Assembly (NCBI GenBank): GCA_023935145.1
Contig: CM043697.1
Location: 43,916,501-43,980,500, forward strand
Length of the DNA: 64,000 nucleotides
Source of the DNA: Bretschneidera sinensis
Taxonomy: Eukaryota; Streptophyta; Magnoliopsida; Brassicales; Akaniaceae
Reading direction: 5' to 3'
Each line of letters starts with the position of its first letter. Position 1 is the first letter of the stretch. The notes below the pieces were generated by a model. It did not search any database and was not told the origin of the DNA. It worked only from the letters and a program-made list of their open reading frames with translations. Made by a program: the position numbers and the translations under genes. Below are positions 24,601 to 38,100 of the stretch, piece by piece.

Positions 24601-24978
24601 TGACTCGAAAAAAGGGATGGCACCCCATACCTGCTTCAAGGAGATTGGGAATGTCAACTTGCCCGAAAGTTCAGGTGCTTTCACAACCTCCTTCGTAATT
24701 TCTCTCCAATTCTTGCAGACGCCAGCACAAGCAACCACATTCTTCCGAGGGGGCCAACTGCTCTCGGATGCCTCTATCCTCATCAGCACATCCCTCAAGA
24801 GCTCAGGCGGCATGTTAGCCCAGCAACTCTGCTTGAAAGCATCAACCGGCACGGAACTATCCTGAACCACCCGGTGAGACCTCGATCTCATCCCATATCC
24901 AAACTTCACATCAAACCCTTTTCTGGATATGTTCCCAAGCTCACCTTTCATATCCTGAATAATACTCTTGAAATACAT
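18655..24978 (-). CDS. Tubby-like F-box protein
   Basis: Five coding exons, each with GT..AG borders, join in frame: 24978-24631, 20319-20232, 19715-19586, 19498-19319 and 19126-18655. They give 405 aa. Exon 1 begins [20 protein letters not shown] and contains the F-box (about residues 51-105, [12 protein letters not shown]...[12 protein letters not shown]), the SKP1-binding part of SCF ubiquitin ligases. The rest is the tubby barrel (117-405), starting [14 protein letters not shown]. Both tubby signatures are intact: [15 protein letters not shown] and the C-terminus [15 protein letters not shown]. The tubby domain binds membrane phosphoinositides. Exon borders match other plant members (LKQ|PGPRD). 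Intron 1 is 4.3 kb and holds a LINE; intron 2 holds a LINE tail. The gene looks functional; I cannot name the exact ortholog. Confidence 0.95.
19773..19912 (-). mobile_element. LINE 3'-end fragment in tubby intron 2
   Basis: On the minus strand GGGTTTCACCCCCTTGG then TTTTTACTTATAAAAAAA is the same kind of tail as the two larger LINEs here. The paralogous copy at 13680-13700 reads straight through (AAAAAACATTAAGG), so the copy is an empty site and this is a short, severely 5'-truncated insertion of about 140 bp. Confidence 0.75.
21038..21870 (-). mobile_element. 5'-truncated L1-type LINE in tubby intron 1
   Basis: Minus-strand reading gives the end of an L1-type ORF2: [40 protein letters not shown] and [20 protein letters not shown]. 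These belong to the RVT zinc-binding domain, as in the LINE at 13990-16195. The 3' end has the typical GGTTGCACCCTCTTGGTGC stem near 21063-21082 and a poly-A-like tail at 21040. It has the same orientation as the host gene; frames are broken. Confidence 0.88.
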
Positions 24979-25466
24979 TGATGCCTCCCTTAATTCTTAA
25001 TTACACTTCAAATAACTCAACAAATGTATCTAAAGAGTTCCAATTCGTCCAAATTTCTAATCAACGCGCATTTCAATCCCCCAAAAATCTCAATTTACGC
25101 GTGACATGCAAGCTGATAAGAACCACTTAGCAAACCCCGTAAGTCTAATAAGCCAAAGATCCATAATTTCCACTGGATGACTATCTATCGCCGCAAATTC
25201 TCCCAAAAATAAAAGGTAAATTGACCATAATTCATCACAAAAAATTTGGCCCTTTTTAGATCAACTGAACCACTGCCCATAGATCAAACAGTAGAAAAGA
25301 AAATAGCTACCAAAAATCAACAAACTATGTCAACATATTCAAACATATTTAGCCTCAAACAAATCCCATAGATCTCTCTTCTAGCCACGACAAAACCACC
25401 CTCTAAAAAGTGCACATCCATTATTTCCAATAATTAATGAAACACTAGAGAGATTGATAATCAAAC

Positions 25467-25660
25467 CTCCAAATAGCTAAGGCTGCAACAAACATCCGGG
25501 GTTGATGAGAATTTCGGGTCAGGACATTGAAACCACTTCTCTGAAAGCTGAGATTACGAGCAACGAAGAAAGGAAGGGATACAAAGTGCAAAGAAACTAG
25601 GGCTTCGTCTTTGGTGCGTGGGGTGGTCAGTGGGGGGTGTGTCTCTGTCTCTGTCTGTCT
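25467..25660 (-). other. Probable 5' UTR exon of the tubby-like gene
   Basis: Minus-strand sequence upstream of the start codon has a GACAGAGACAGAGACAC stretch, GAAGCCCTAG, and a donor TTTGGAG|GTTTGA at 25467, consistent with a leader intron of about 490 bases. No clear TATA box was seen. Start and acceptor are not fixed. Confidence 0.5.
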
Positions 25661-25699
25661 GCGTGTCCTCGGCTCGACCTTAGATCATAAGTTACTGTG

Positions 25700-27837
25700 A
25701 TGGATGCCATGTGGCCCTATACAGTTGTGGGCTCAGATCTGAGCTCCGTCCGGGTTTGGATAGATTTCTGTCCGTTCTACCGGATTGTAAATTTAGACAT
25801 GGTTATTTAAATGATATGTTTCTATTTCGATAAATTTCAGTGTTTTGTTTTGAATTTGGTAATATTTTTAAAAGCGCATATATCAAATTATATATATTTA
25901 AATATATATAAATATAAATATAAATCATAAGAAAATAATTATCAATTAAATATATGAATTAATCCTATAAAAAATTTTGGTTTAAAATCAATTATAAATC
26001 ATTTTTTGATATAAATCTAAATGAAGATTTTCTTCTCTTATCAAATTGCATACTTTATATATGTATGTATATATATATGTGTATATATATATTGTAAAAA
26101 CACATAATAAAAAAATCATCATTCAAATATCAAATGATAATAAAAATATATCGTTCACATCACTCAAGTGAATAGAATGAATAAAAATTCTCAAATTATC
26201 CCTTTAAATTTTTTTAAAATATGAAAAAAAATTACATTATAATATTTCGGTTGAAATATAATGTTTTGATCGAAACAGATCTAAACAAAAGTATAAAAGA
26301 GTTTTGTTTCGTTTTAATGTTGAAAAACTTGCCACTATGACTTCTACTCCAAATAATATACATTTAAAATAAATAAAATCGATTATCATAATGACGGCTT
26401 TTGTTATAGAGCATTATCTAGGTTGTGTATTTGGTTAATTTGATTAAAAAAAATTAAATTATTGATTTATTGTAACATTTTGATTATTAAAATAACCTAT
26501 TGAATTGATTAATAGATAAAAAATATTGGGTACTTTGGTTAGATTTCAGTGAACCAAAATTATACAGAATGAAATGAAAAAAAAAATGTGTGCATTCAAC
26601 AAAATATGTTAAACAAACCCAATAATCCAATATTATACCAATTCATGGTAATTGGAGTATCATTTTATGGTAATATACTTTTTTGGGTAGAGTGAAAGTT
26701 TTTAACTTTATTCTTTAGAGAGTCATTTTGATGTCCCTTAATGGTTAACATCTGATGTCCCTTAATAGTTAACAAGAAAGGCATGATGCATTTTATGGTA
26801 ATAATTTGAAGTGTTTATTAAGCGGTTATTCAGTTAATCAGTTAATTCAGTATAAAATAAATTAATTAAATAAAATATATCGGTTAGTCAGTCAGTTGAT
26901 AGTCAAATTTTGTTAACTATTTAATTGATTAAAAAATTAATTAATATTAATATTTAATACTAATAAATTACTGTCAACTAAAAAAGTTAATTCAGTATAA
27001 ATTATGTTTTGATCCAATTAATTTTAAATATAAATATAATAAACTAAAAAATCTTAAGTATAAATTATATATTATATAATAAATTAAAATTTTTAATTAA
27101 ATAAACAGTATCAATTAACCAATTAATCAACCATAACGATCAAAATTAATTGGATCAGTTAATGTAGAAATATTTAAGTTAATTTAATTGAAACAATTGA
27201 AAAATATTAACTGAAAAAAATATGTTAAAATTTTAACTGACTATTTGCACATCCCTAATAATAATTATTGTATCATATCTTGTGTAAATAATTACAAAAA
27301 ACCATATATTTTTCCAAATACCTAATACTATCAAAAGACTGCACCAACCTAAAGAAAAAAAAAAATCGTAATTGGAAGAGGGGTAATATCACAAAAATGA
27401 AAAAGTTTACTTAATAATTATTAGGAAATTGAGTTAATTTTAATATTTAATTATTTTTTAAAAATAATTTAATTTAATTATTATTTAAAAATAATTTAAT
27501 TTAATTATTATTTAATTTTTTATAATTACCCATAAACATTTTCTATTATTACCCAGCAGAAATGGTTAAACGAGATCAGAACTCTGGGCGAAAACATTTT
27601 GATATCTGGTTGCCTAGTCCCCACCAAAAACGGTTAGACTATTCATCAATTAAATAATTTCATTTCAACGTCCCAGAAGCTATTTCTTTTCCAGAGCGGC
27701 AAATATTAGATTAGAGTCCACAGCAAGGCATTCTTGGGCCCTACAAAGCCATATTTTACACGCTTCACATAAACTTGATCATTAATCTACCGTGTACAAA
27801 TACGATATAAGATTCTCTCCCGTGTCCTCTACCACAC
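25700..27837. other. AT-rich spacer upstream of NHX
   Basis: Very AT-rich, with TA-rich runs near 25900 and 26060-26090 and direct repeats of TTAATTTAATTATTATTTAAA type around 27460-27510. No gene. The part 25740-26050 resembles 42884-43150 on the other side of NHX. Confidence 0.5.
25740..26050 (+). repeat. Dispersed repeat, copy 1 (left of NHX)
   Basis: Shares with 42884-43150 the order TAAATTT...TTATTTAAATG...GTTTCG...TTTTGAATTTG(G/A), a TATAAATAT run, AAAATAAT(T/C)AT, then AAAATTTTGGTTTAAAAT and a TTTTTGGTA/TTTTTGATA block. Identity is moderate. The element type is unknown. Confidence 0.5.
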
Positions 27838-27846
27838 TATATAAAA
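27838..27846 (+). promoter_or_regulatory. TATA box of NHX gene
   Basis: TATATAAAA in CTATATAAAACACC, followed about 30 bases later by a CT-rich leader (TCTTACTTCCCTCC, CTCTCTCTC). It is well placed for transcription starting near 27870. Confidence 0.65.
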
Positions 27847-28023
27847 CACCACGAGTGCATGACTTCCGCCGTCTTTGCAAATTCTCACTTGTATAGTTCT
27901 ACTCTGTTTCTTACTTCCCTCCTTTCTACAAGTGGTCTCCTTCTCAAATTCTCTCTCTCATTAATATAAAAATATCAAAAATAAAAGAGACCAAAGGCAC
28001 TTTGATTTCTCGTGTTTCTGCAG

Positions 28024-28764
28024 ATGCTGTGGAAATTTGGAGGTAAACGCTCTCTCTCTCTTTCTTTTGTTCTTTGTTTATTTGCCGAGGAAAGAAAAGG
28101 ATTACTCGGCCTTAAGTTTTGTTTGTTGTATTTTTTTTGTTAAAAATAATACTTGAAGAACTGAATTGCTCTGTAAAATAGAAGAAATTAACAGTAAGTG
28201 GACTTAGATGAGGCAAAAAAATGCTATGATCTCACTACCTGCCTTTCCTGTTTGGTTGCTTAGATACTGGAGGAAAAGAACAGAAAAAGAAAACAGAATT
28301 ATTCGGAGTATTGCATTTTAAAATCCGGTGCTTGAAATTGAAATATGTGATCTCAAGCGTATAACGATCTGTTGGACGCACTTGTATATTTGTTTTTAAA
28401 AAAAAAATTATGCTTGTTTCCTCGGTAGTTAATTAGTAATTTAGATGATGAATATTGATTACTGTTCTTAATCTGCATATTTAACGGTAATAGAATTGAG
28501 TATGATATTTTTTGTTGATTGCTAATTTTACGATTTTTTTTATTTGACACGGGGAAGAAATTAGTAACTACTTAAGCCTCACCTTGCACGTTATTGACCT
28601 GAATTTGACAAAGAGTTAGTATGCTATGTCGTTTTTTCAATTCTTTGTTAGATTTTGCTTCTCTTCATGAATTTATTCAATAAATCGCGATTGAAACAGT
28701 GAATTTATTGGTCCTACTGGGGATTGAGGTAGCAACATGGGGGTCGGTTTGGGCCCTGTTTTGA
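28024..28764 (+). promoter_or_regulatory. Spliced upstream ORF overlapping the NHX start
   Basis: The leader exon holds ATG at 28024 and ends with donor GGAG|GTAAAC (exon end 28042). The next exon starts after AAACAG at 28700. Joined, the upstream frame runs 27 codons (MLWKFG...WALF) and stops at 28762-28764, past the NHX start codon at 28737 and in another frame. Such an overlapping frame would be expected to lower NHX translation. The splicing is predicted, not shown. Confidence 0.5.
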
Positions 28765-31700
28765 TGAGATTGGGAGTGGAGAATTCTATAACTTTGTTTG
28801 TGGCACTTCTTTGCGGTTGCATTGTGATCCGTCATCTTCTTGAAAAGCATCGATGGATGAATGAGTCAACTACTGCACTTGCTATACTGAGTGTCCCCTT
28901 TTTCATCCTGAACAACTAGTACTGACATGATATTCAAATGGACTTTTTTTGCCAATTAGTGTATTTGTTTTGGTTGATTAATTTGCGGTGATGAAAAGTG
29001 GAGATGATTATTTGGGGTGATTGCAGGGTCTTGGAACTGGCATCATTCTCCTACTAACCACTGAAGGAAAGAGCTCACACATTTTAGTATTTAATGAAGA
29101 ACTTTTCTTTATCTATATTCTACAACCTATCATATTTAATGCAGGGTAAGCTTTCTTTTTATCTTACTTATCTTTATCAGTTGATTGGCCATTTTGTTTT
29201 CATCTTCCAGCAAGTTTCAATATTGCAAGTCATTTGGGTATGGTGCTAAATTGCCTGAGGTTAAGAGATCTTGTAGAGAATCTTCTATTTGTATTGTGTC
29301 TTGTTCTGTTCCCTAGCAGATTTCTTTTGTCTTTTTTGAGACTTATGAGGAGGTTCTATCTGCTTGTTGATTATCTTTAGCTCTACAAGGATATGATGCT
29401 GATGTGAAAAATCAGTTAGACCTTTTGAGTCCTCTTTGTTTGCATCTTGAACTTTGCCCATATAGAAGGCAAATAACAGAAAGAAGTAAAGAACTACCTT
29501 AGTACAGATTGGGGAAAAAGGATTACATGTGGCCAACTCCATGTAATTTGGGGTTGAGCTTAGTTGAGTTGAGTTGATTTGCCTTTGTACCTATTGGAGA
29601 TGCTTATAGATAGTAATAATATAATTACTAAATTATGACCTACTAACTTTCAGTATATATCCAATTTGTTTGTTAGCTCTTGATTACTATACAACTTGGT
29701 TTTCCACATACAACCATTGTTCTATACATCTCATTCTTTGCAACTTTTGTCATTATTTTTACGTGTAATAGTTGGAGTGGTTGTTTTTCCATCATCAATA
29801 TTTATAGTTGATGGCCCAACAAGTTAAAACCACTTGGCCTCTAATTTAACTATGCGGTGATTACAATTCTTAACGGGGGTGTTACTAGCCATCTACTTTG
29901 TACAGGGCGTGCTCTGTTTTATATATATATATATTTATCATGAGGAAGATGAATTCATGATCTCTGAGAAGGGAGGACCAGTCTAAAAACAAACTGTTGT
30001 TCAATTTCACCTAGTTTTGTCTTCTGTTGCAGAGAGTGAAATTTAAGAATCACATAGGGGAGGAAAATTGCATAAGTTTGTGAAGGACAAGACATTCTTT
30101 TGATATTTTTATTGTTGAAAATAACTATAGGATGACTTAGGATGAACATCCAAGTTGTGTATTTACGTATAAATTAAGTTTAATACCTCATTGTCTGTCT
30201 TTGAATGTTGGGTTCAAACCTACATTGTTGTTTATGCATAACTAGTTGGTGGTAGCTGGGGAAGAATATTGGCATGGCTATAATTGTTGAATTTCAAGAT
30301 CTCAAATTTCATGCTTAAATGGGTTAGAAATTTTCAGTGGTTATTAATATATTTAGCATTGCAAAAAAACATGCATTGGTAGATAGGTTTATATTATGGT
30401 GCTTCCGTAGGCTTGTTAGAAAATATATTTTTTGCCAGGTCTCTGAGTTTTCTGGCTTTAGATTGGCTGCTAAACATCTAAACTCGAATCTGCAAAGATA
30501 TATGGTTTCAACAAAAATTTATACTCTTGGCCTTCATCTAGAGCAATCTTCTGTTAGATGATGGGCCATCAGGCTTTAATGTTCCCTCAGTTCATGTAAA
30601 GAATATTACTCAATCTATCTCTCTTTTTCTCTGTAAACCATATTCCCGCAGTACACTGATAATTTTCTTTTCATTCTCCACCATCTTCTCTTATCTCATT
30701 GACTAAATTATGTCATCAAAACAAATTAAAATGTGGAACATTATATTTTCCTGAATTAAGTGTGACAACTAACTGGAATATTCCCCTTGAGTGGACTGAA
30801 TGATCCTTATTTTTTTAAAATTTTGGGTATAGCCTTAACATGTTTTATTCGTATCACTTTCTGATTTTTTTTTTTTTACTGATATTACATAGTCTTTCTA
30901 TCATCTGTGTCAAAATTGAAGAAGAATTCATTGTATAATAAGTCAGAATGCTTATGCTCTCCATTTTACAAAGTAAATTAGAAGAAAAATCTTGTGATAG
31001 AGTAATCCACTTCTATGATATATAATTAACTTTATTAAGGTATGTGTACCGTGTTCTGGCCAATAGGGTCGTGGTACACTGCTTAAGAACTGAAGGCATA
31101 CCTCTTGATATTGAATCTTGTGGTTGGCTGTCCTCTCAATAAAAAAGAAAAAATCACTCATACTTGATACACAAGACCTATCATTAGTATTGATTATCAT
31201 TTACTCAATCACACACGACTTTTATGGAAATTATAAATATTGATATAGTTGTTGCTTACCAAATTCTCTTGATATACTGTACACATTATTATGGAACTCT
31301 AATTTGTTTTTATTTATAAATTTTCTTAGTTAATGGTGAGTTTGGCGATTTGATCTTCCTTTTTTTGTATATCAGTTTCCAGGTAAGAAAGAAACAGTTC
31401 TTTCGAAACTTTATAAGAATCGTTTTGTTTGGTGCTGTCGGTACTTTCATATCCTTTACCATTATATCAATAGGTACTACCCAAAATTTCCAGTGTGCAA
31501 GTTTTATATGTACATTTTCAAGAAAAACTCTTCAATCCTGTTTACTCTTACATGCATTTCTGGATACATGATTTTCCATGATTCAGTGTCATCTGGCTGA
31601 GTGTATCCGTGCTTATCTTGTTGTGACACTCAAAAGCATGCACATATCTTTATATTATTCATGCTCAAGGGTTCTCATGCTAAGTGTGATACTGATGTGT

Positions 31701-32077
31701 TCATTGAACTCTCTAGAGCACCCCATTGTTTTAGTTTCTGAAACTCTGTTTAAAATTATTTCTCCTTGTAATCTTAAAGACAAGAATCGCATGATGAGAA
31801 CAAGTTTATAACTGTAAACGCCTGTATTTGAACAGGAGCATTAGGAAAACTAATCTGCATATTCCAATAGGAATTTTTTATTAGGTTTACTCTTTTAGCA
31901 GAGGAAGCTCTATTTCTTGATATGTCAGGGGATATTATTCCCTCATTCTTTGACTTTATGAGTGGTCTTTTCTTCTTCTTCTTCTTTTTCCTTTTTGAGT
32001 CTGCATTATATTGAGGATTAAACATATGAATGGATCTGACAATTAGATTCATATTGTTAGATACAGTCAGGTCAGCA

Positions 32078-32116
<39 letters not shown>

Positions 32117-35100
32117 ATTTTTAGAGGAGATTTATCATATTTACACTTTAATGCTTTGGTGGTGTTTGAAAGATTATGTTCAATTAAATTTACAGCGCAA
32201 AATACTATTTGCCTCCCACTTTTCTGTAGCTAGGAAAGAGAAAATGCAACTTGATACATATGACATTTTAAAATCCAATTGCATGCTGAAATTTTAAATC
32301 TGAACATCAGAATACCATGCCTTTTGTTGGAAATGAGGGAATAAGCTCCACTGAAAGGAGGCCAAGTACAGGTTGTTGTTAGTTAGGATATGTTCTTTGA
32401 CTTATCACAGTTCTAACTTTCAGTCCATTGATTCAGGTTCAACGCAGTTATTCAAAAAACTGGATGTTGGTTTTCTGGACATAAGGGATTATCTTGGTAC
32501 TCTCTACATTTTTTTTATTAATTTCAGTTGTATCTTGTCTTGGTACTTTATATTCTGTTTATATTCTTTTACTCCATTTCACATACCTAATGTTATTTGC
32601 TTCCTTACTTATAGCCCTTGGAGCAATCTTTTCAGCCACGGATTCTGTTTGCACCTTGCAGGTTCAAAAATATTCATGCATTATATAAATGTCTGTTTAC
32701 TACAGTGAAAAGTAAACAAAACATTAAATGAACATTCTTCACTGAGTTTTGTATCTGTTATGACAGGTTCTTAATCAGGATGAGACGCCTTTCCTTTACA
32801 GTCTAGTGTTTGGGGAAGGTGTGGTAAATGATGCTACATCCGTGGTACTTTTCAATGCAATCCAAAGATTTGACCTCTCTCACATCACCTCGAGCATTTT
32901 AATGGAGTTGATTGGGAATTTCTTATATTTATTTTCTGCAAGTACTTTGTTGGGGCTAGTGGTGAGTCTCTGACTCTCTCTCTTCCTCTGTATTCTCCTT
33001 GTATCTATTTGCACGCTTGTTGTGTTTATAATTATGCTCAATAGCTTAGTCTCACCTTGGGTAATGTAAAAATGTTTTTCTACTCTCTGTGGTAAAAGTT
33101 CTTTCTTCAGCTATCATTTAGTTGTGCAATTTCAAGCCTTCTTTTCCTTGAGGAGCTATGGTGAGCAAAAAATGAACTATTCTTTCACCTTTTACTGAAC
33201 TTTTATTTTTCTTAATCTTGTCATCTTACCTTTCCTGGTTCAGGGAAACTCTGACTCACCTTAACCGTCCATAAACGATCATAGATTCGTAGGATAAGAT
33301 TTGATTCTGTGCATGAGTTAAAATTATAACTTCAGCTATATCTCTTTGGCAGTAGATATTGCTTACACTTTAGAAGCAGGCTATCCTTTGGGTTTTTTAC
33401 AGTCCTCTTTCAATAAAAAAATATGTTCCATGTGAAGCACTGCTGCATCTTATAAAAGTTCTTCATACATGAAAAAGATATCTTTTGATGCTTATGATAT
33501 TGTTTTGTTTGTCTCCTCTGCTTGCAGGTTGGGTTGGCAAGTGCATACATTATAAAGAAGTTAAACTTTGTCAGGTATTTACGGGCCAGTAATTATATTT
33601 TGCTTATTCGTTGATTCTCCATTTCAATAAAAGCAAGTCCTTCCTCCCCCTTGGCGCAATCTCTCAGATTCATGTACTTTTTAGTGGATAGGTATGATAG
33701 AGAAACATATTAGCATATTCTCATCTTTGTTTTAAGGCTTACTTTAGGCCATGTTTTTATCCTTGTTTTAAGAATCACTTTAGGCCATGTTTTCATCCAT
33801 GTTTTAAAGATGGAATTTTTCCTTTAACAACCTATATATACCCTTAATTGTATAGAAGAAATCAAGCAAGTATTTGTACAACTCTTTACTCTCTTCAAAT
33901 TCTCACTTCTCTTCACTCTCTTCAATTCTCACATGGTATCAGAGCCCTCAAGCCACCAAGCTTAAAAACCGATCCTCATATCTTCCTTATATCTCCCTTT
34001 CTCTCTCTTTTTTTTCTCTTCTCTTTCCCTACAATGTCATCTCCAATCAACTCATCAGATTCATCAAACTCCTCAATCTCCGAAACACCGGTTGTTGTAT
34101 CAACTGGTACCAACTTTTCCGTACAAACCAACAATCTAATTTCTATCAATACTGCATCCCAAATCCCATTCAAGCTATCCGGAGGTGGTAATTATGCCTC
34201 TTGGAGATCTCAATTCTCTAATTTATTGTTTGGTTATGATTTGCTAGGCTATGTCGATGGCACACATACCTGTCCTGCATCCACCATCAATATAACTGGA
34301 GGAACGAGTCTGTTCCGAACCCAGATCACAAAAAGTGGCTGCGTCAGGATCACTTAGTACTGCAGGCTATTCAGGCCTCCCTTGCAGGTACCATTGCACC
34401 ACTTATCTCCACCTGCAAATGCTCTACTGAAGCGTGGAATAAGCTAGAAACAACTTTTGCCAATCATTCGAACACTAGGATGCTCTCCCTTCTTTCCACA
34501 CTCATGAGGATCTCTCAAGAAGGCACCACCATAGCCGAATACATGCAACACATCAAAACAATTGTTGACGACCTTGCCTTAATTGGGCACCCTCTGAGTG
34601 ATGCTGAGATTGTCGTTCACACCCTCCATGGCCTCAGTAATGACTATAAAGAACTGAATGTAGCCATACGTACAAGAGAAACGGCTATGACATTCGAAGA
34701 GCTTCACGATAAGCTTCTAGATCACGAGACCTTTCTAAAATGAGAAGAAGGGAGAAAAGTGACAACAACAATCACTGCTCAGTACAACCATCATCGCTCC
34801 AACAACAATAAAAACAGGTCAGGTTCTGAAAATCATCAAAACAATAGAATGAGAAACAATAATTATGGCAACAGGTCATTCTCCGGCAATCCACAGACCA
34901 ACTCTAGAAATCAAGGTTTTCATTACTCCTCCCTCAACAGCAATTTTTCCTATAACACAGGGGGAAATTTTGCTCCAACAAGGAACTCACAACATCAACC
35001 ATGGCGACCAAACAACAACCATGGACAACCTAAGCCAATATGCTAACTCTGTGACAAAATTGGGCACACAGCAAAGGTTTGTCGGTCTCGAGTAAGGCCA

Positions 35101-38100
35101 AACCACAATCCCAACAGGCCTCAGGCGAATCACTCGACCACAGATCAACAATCCAACCGCAACAATTGGCTAGTTGACTCTGGTGCATCGCACCACATTA
35201 CCTCTGACTTGCAAAACCTCTCTGTTCACTCAGATTACAATGAGAATGAAGACATAATGGTTGGCAATGGTAACGGTATTCCAATATCTCATATTGATTC
35301 TACAAAACTCAAATCTTCAAATATCTCATTTAATCTTAATAATGTATTGTGTGCTCCCCACATCAAAAAGAATTTACTTTCAGTTTCGCAATTTTGCAAA
35401 CAAAATGCCACATCTATTGAATTCTTTCCTGATTCTTTTATTGTGAAGGATTTGAGTACGGGGCATCCTTGGTGCGAGGCCAGAATAAGGACGATGTCTA
35501 TGAGTGGCCCTCTATGTCATCATCACCATCATGTGCATCTGTTCCAACAACATACACAGCCACCACAACAACTACAGCCGACTTATGGCACCGCCGTCTA
35601 GGCCATCCTTCCGAATTCATTCAAAAAAAATTAGTAACTACATTTTCTCTACCTGTATCTCAGTCTCTTTCTCGTCATTGTGATTCATGTCTCTGTAATA
35701 AAAGTCACAAACTTCCGTTTGGCCTAACAAGTGTGTCTTGTACTTCTCCGTTAGAAATTTTATATACCGACGTTTGGGGACCATCACCAATCATGTCTTA
35801 TGACAATTTTCGGTACTATATAATTTTTGTGGATTACTTTACAAAATATACTTGGTTCTATCCTATCAAACACAAATCCGATGTTCCCCTCATATTTGAC
35901 AAATTCAAGAAATTAGTCGAAAACTTTTTTCAATTGAAAATAAAAACAGTCTATTCCGATGGAGGTGGTGAATATCAAAGCTTGGCTCATCACCTATCTC
36001 ACTTTGGTATTCAACACCTCACATCTCCTCCATATACTCCTCAATTAGTGGGCTCCGCTGAAAGAAAACATCATCATCTAGTCGAAACTGGTCTCACTTT
36101 ACTTCACCAAGCCTCACTAGCTTTACGGTTCTGGTCTGTAGCATTCCAAACAGCCACCTATCTTATTAACCATATGCCCACACCAGTCCTTAAGTCCTAC
36201 TCTCCATTCGAAAAAATATTTCACAAACAACCAAATTATCACAAACTAAAAGTATTTGGCTGTCTGTGCTACCCTTGGCTCCATCCCTATTCCACTCATA
36301 AGCTAGCTCCACGATCAAAACCATGCATATTTATTGGTTATTCACTCTCTCACAATTCCTATATCTGTCTTGATCCATCCACATCAAAAACCTTTATTAC
36401 ACGTCATATCATTTTTATTGAGTCTCAGTTTCCCTTTAAAAAACTTTTCATACATGAACCACAAATTAACACAGAATCTCTACATCAATGGTGTCCCTCA
36501 AATCTCTCTAATCCTCTCACAAATCTCGAGTCAACATCTCATGAATCTGTCACTCACAATCAGACACCTTTATATCCTTCCCTATCTACATTAAATCACA
36601 TACAATCAAGTTCTCCTCCACCAGCTGCCCCCACTAATACACACTCCTCAAATCACGATGTTGATGAACAAGTGGATCCTCATGTTACGTTGCCTACCTC
36701 TGCCTTGCACCAATCACACTCCCTGGACTCCTCTACAAATCGGGTAAGTCATGATTCCTCTCTTCATTCATCTCCCTCACAGACTGCTCCATCCAAATCG
36801 CCCACACCACCAAAAATAACTACCAGGTCCCAACATAATATCTTCAAGCCACGCAAAATACTTGACCTTCACACCACCACCTCCAAAACCGATGAACCTC
36901 CTGAACCCACAACATATCGCCAAGCCGAAAAATTCCCTCAATGGCATAAGGCGATGAGTGATGAGTATGACGCCCTTCTTAAAAACTCCACATTGACTCT
37001 CGTGCCCCATCACCACACACAAAACATCATTGGGTGCAAATGGATATTTAAGATTAAGCGGAACCCCAACGGTACTGTTGCCCCCCATAAGGCTCGTTTG
37101 GTTGCCAAGGGATTCCATCAACGTCCCGAAATTGATTACACAGATACTTTCAGTCCTGTTGTAAAACCTACAACAATTCACCTTATTTTAAGTTTAGCGG
37201 TCTCCTATGGATGAGACTTGCACCAACTGGACGTTAACAATGCTTTTTTGCAGGGCACACTTTCTGACAATGTTTACATGCAGCAACCTCAAGGCTTCAC
37301 TCATCCACAGTTTCCTACTTATGTCTGCAAGTTACGCAAGGCCATCTATGGTCTTCGCCAAGCTCCCCGTGCATGGTATCATGAATTACGTGGCTTCCTA
37401 TTCCTTCACAAATTTGTGAACTCTAAATCAGATAGTTCTCTGTTTATCTTTCACCATAGACAGACCACACTCTACTTGCTTGTGTACGTTGATGACATCA
37501 TCATTACAGGCAACAATTTCGTCTCCGTCCAGCAGTTCATTGATCAGTTGGCCAATTGATTCTCCTTGAAGGATCTCGACCCCTTGTCATATTTTCTGGG
37601 TGTTGAGGCTCACACAACTCCAACTGGTTTGTTCTTGTCGCAGCGAAAGTATGTACTTGACATCCTGCACAAGACGAATATAGCTGATGCTAAAGAGGTT
37701 AGCACTCCTCTATCAACAACCGAGTCTCTAACACTCAACGATGGCACCCTTCACCATGACGCTACTCAGTTTCGACAGGTCTTGGGATCACTACAGTACC
37801 TGTCTTTAACACGGCCTGATATCTCATTTGCAGTCAATAGACTGTCACAGTTCATGCATTGTCCTACCTCACATCATTGGGCCACTGTCGAACGTCTACT
37901 GCGGTACCTCAAGGGAACTTTCGATCATGGAATCTTTCTTCACAAAGAATCACGTCCGCAACTTCATGCCTTCTCTGACTTTGATTGGGCAGGAAACACT
38001 GACGATCGTACATCCACATCTGCATATGTTGTGTTTCTAGGTGCCTCACCAATCAGTTGGGCTTCCAAAAAGCAACGCACCGTTGCTCGCTCATCTACTG

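Noticed and set aside
32030..32708. Short open frames in NHX introns 3-4
   Set aside because: They overlap introns fixed by flanking exons in frame, and the sequence is TA-repeat and intron-like.
36777..37181. 134-codon minus-strand frame inside copia pol
   Set aside because: Antisense shadow of the well-supported integrase/RT frame.
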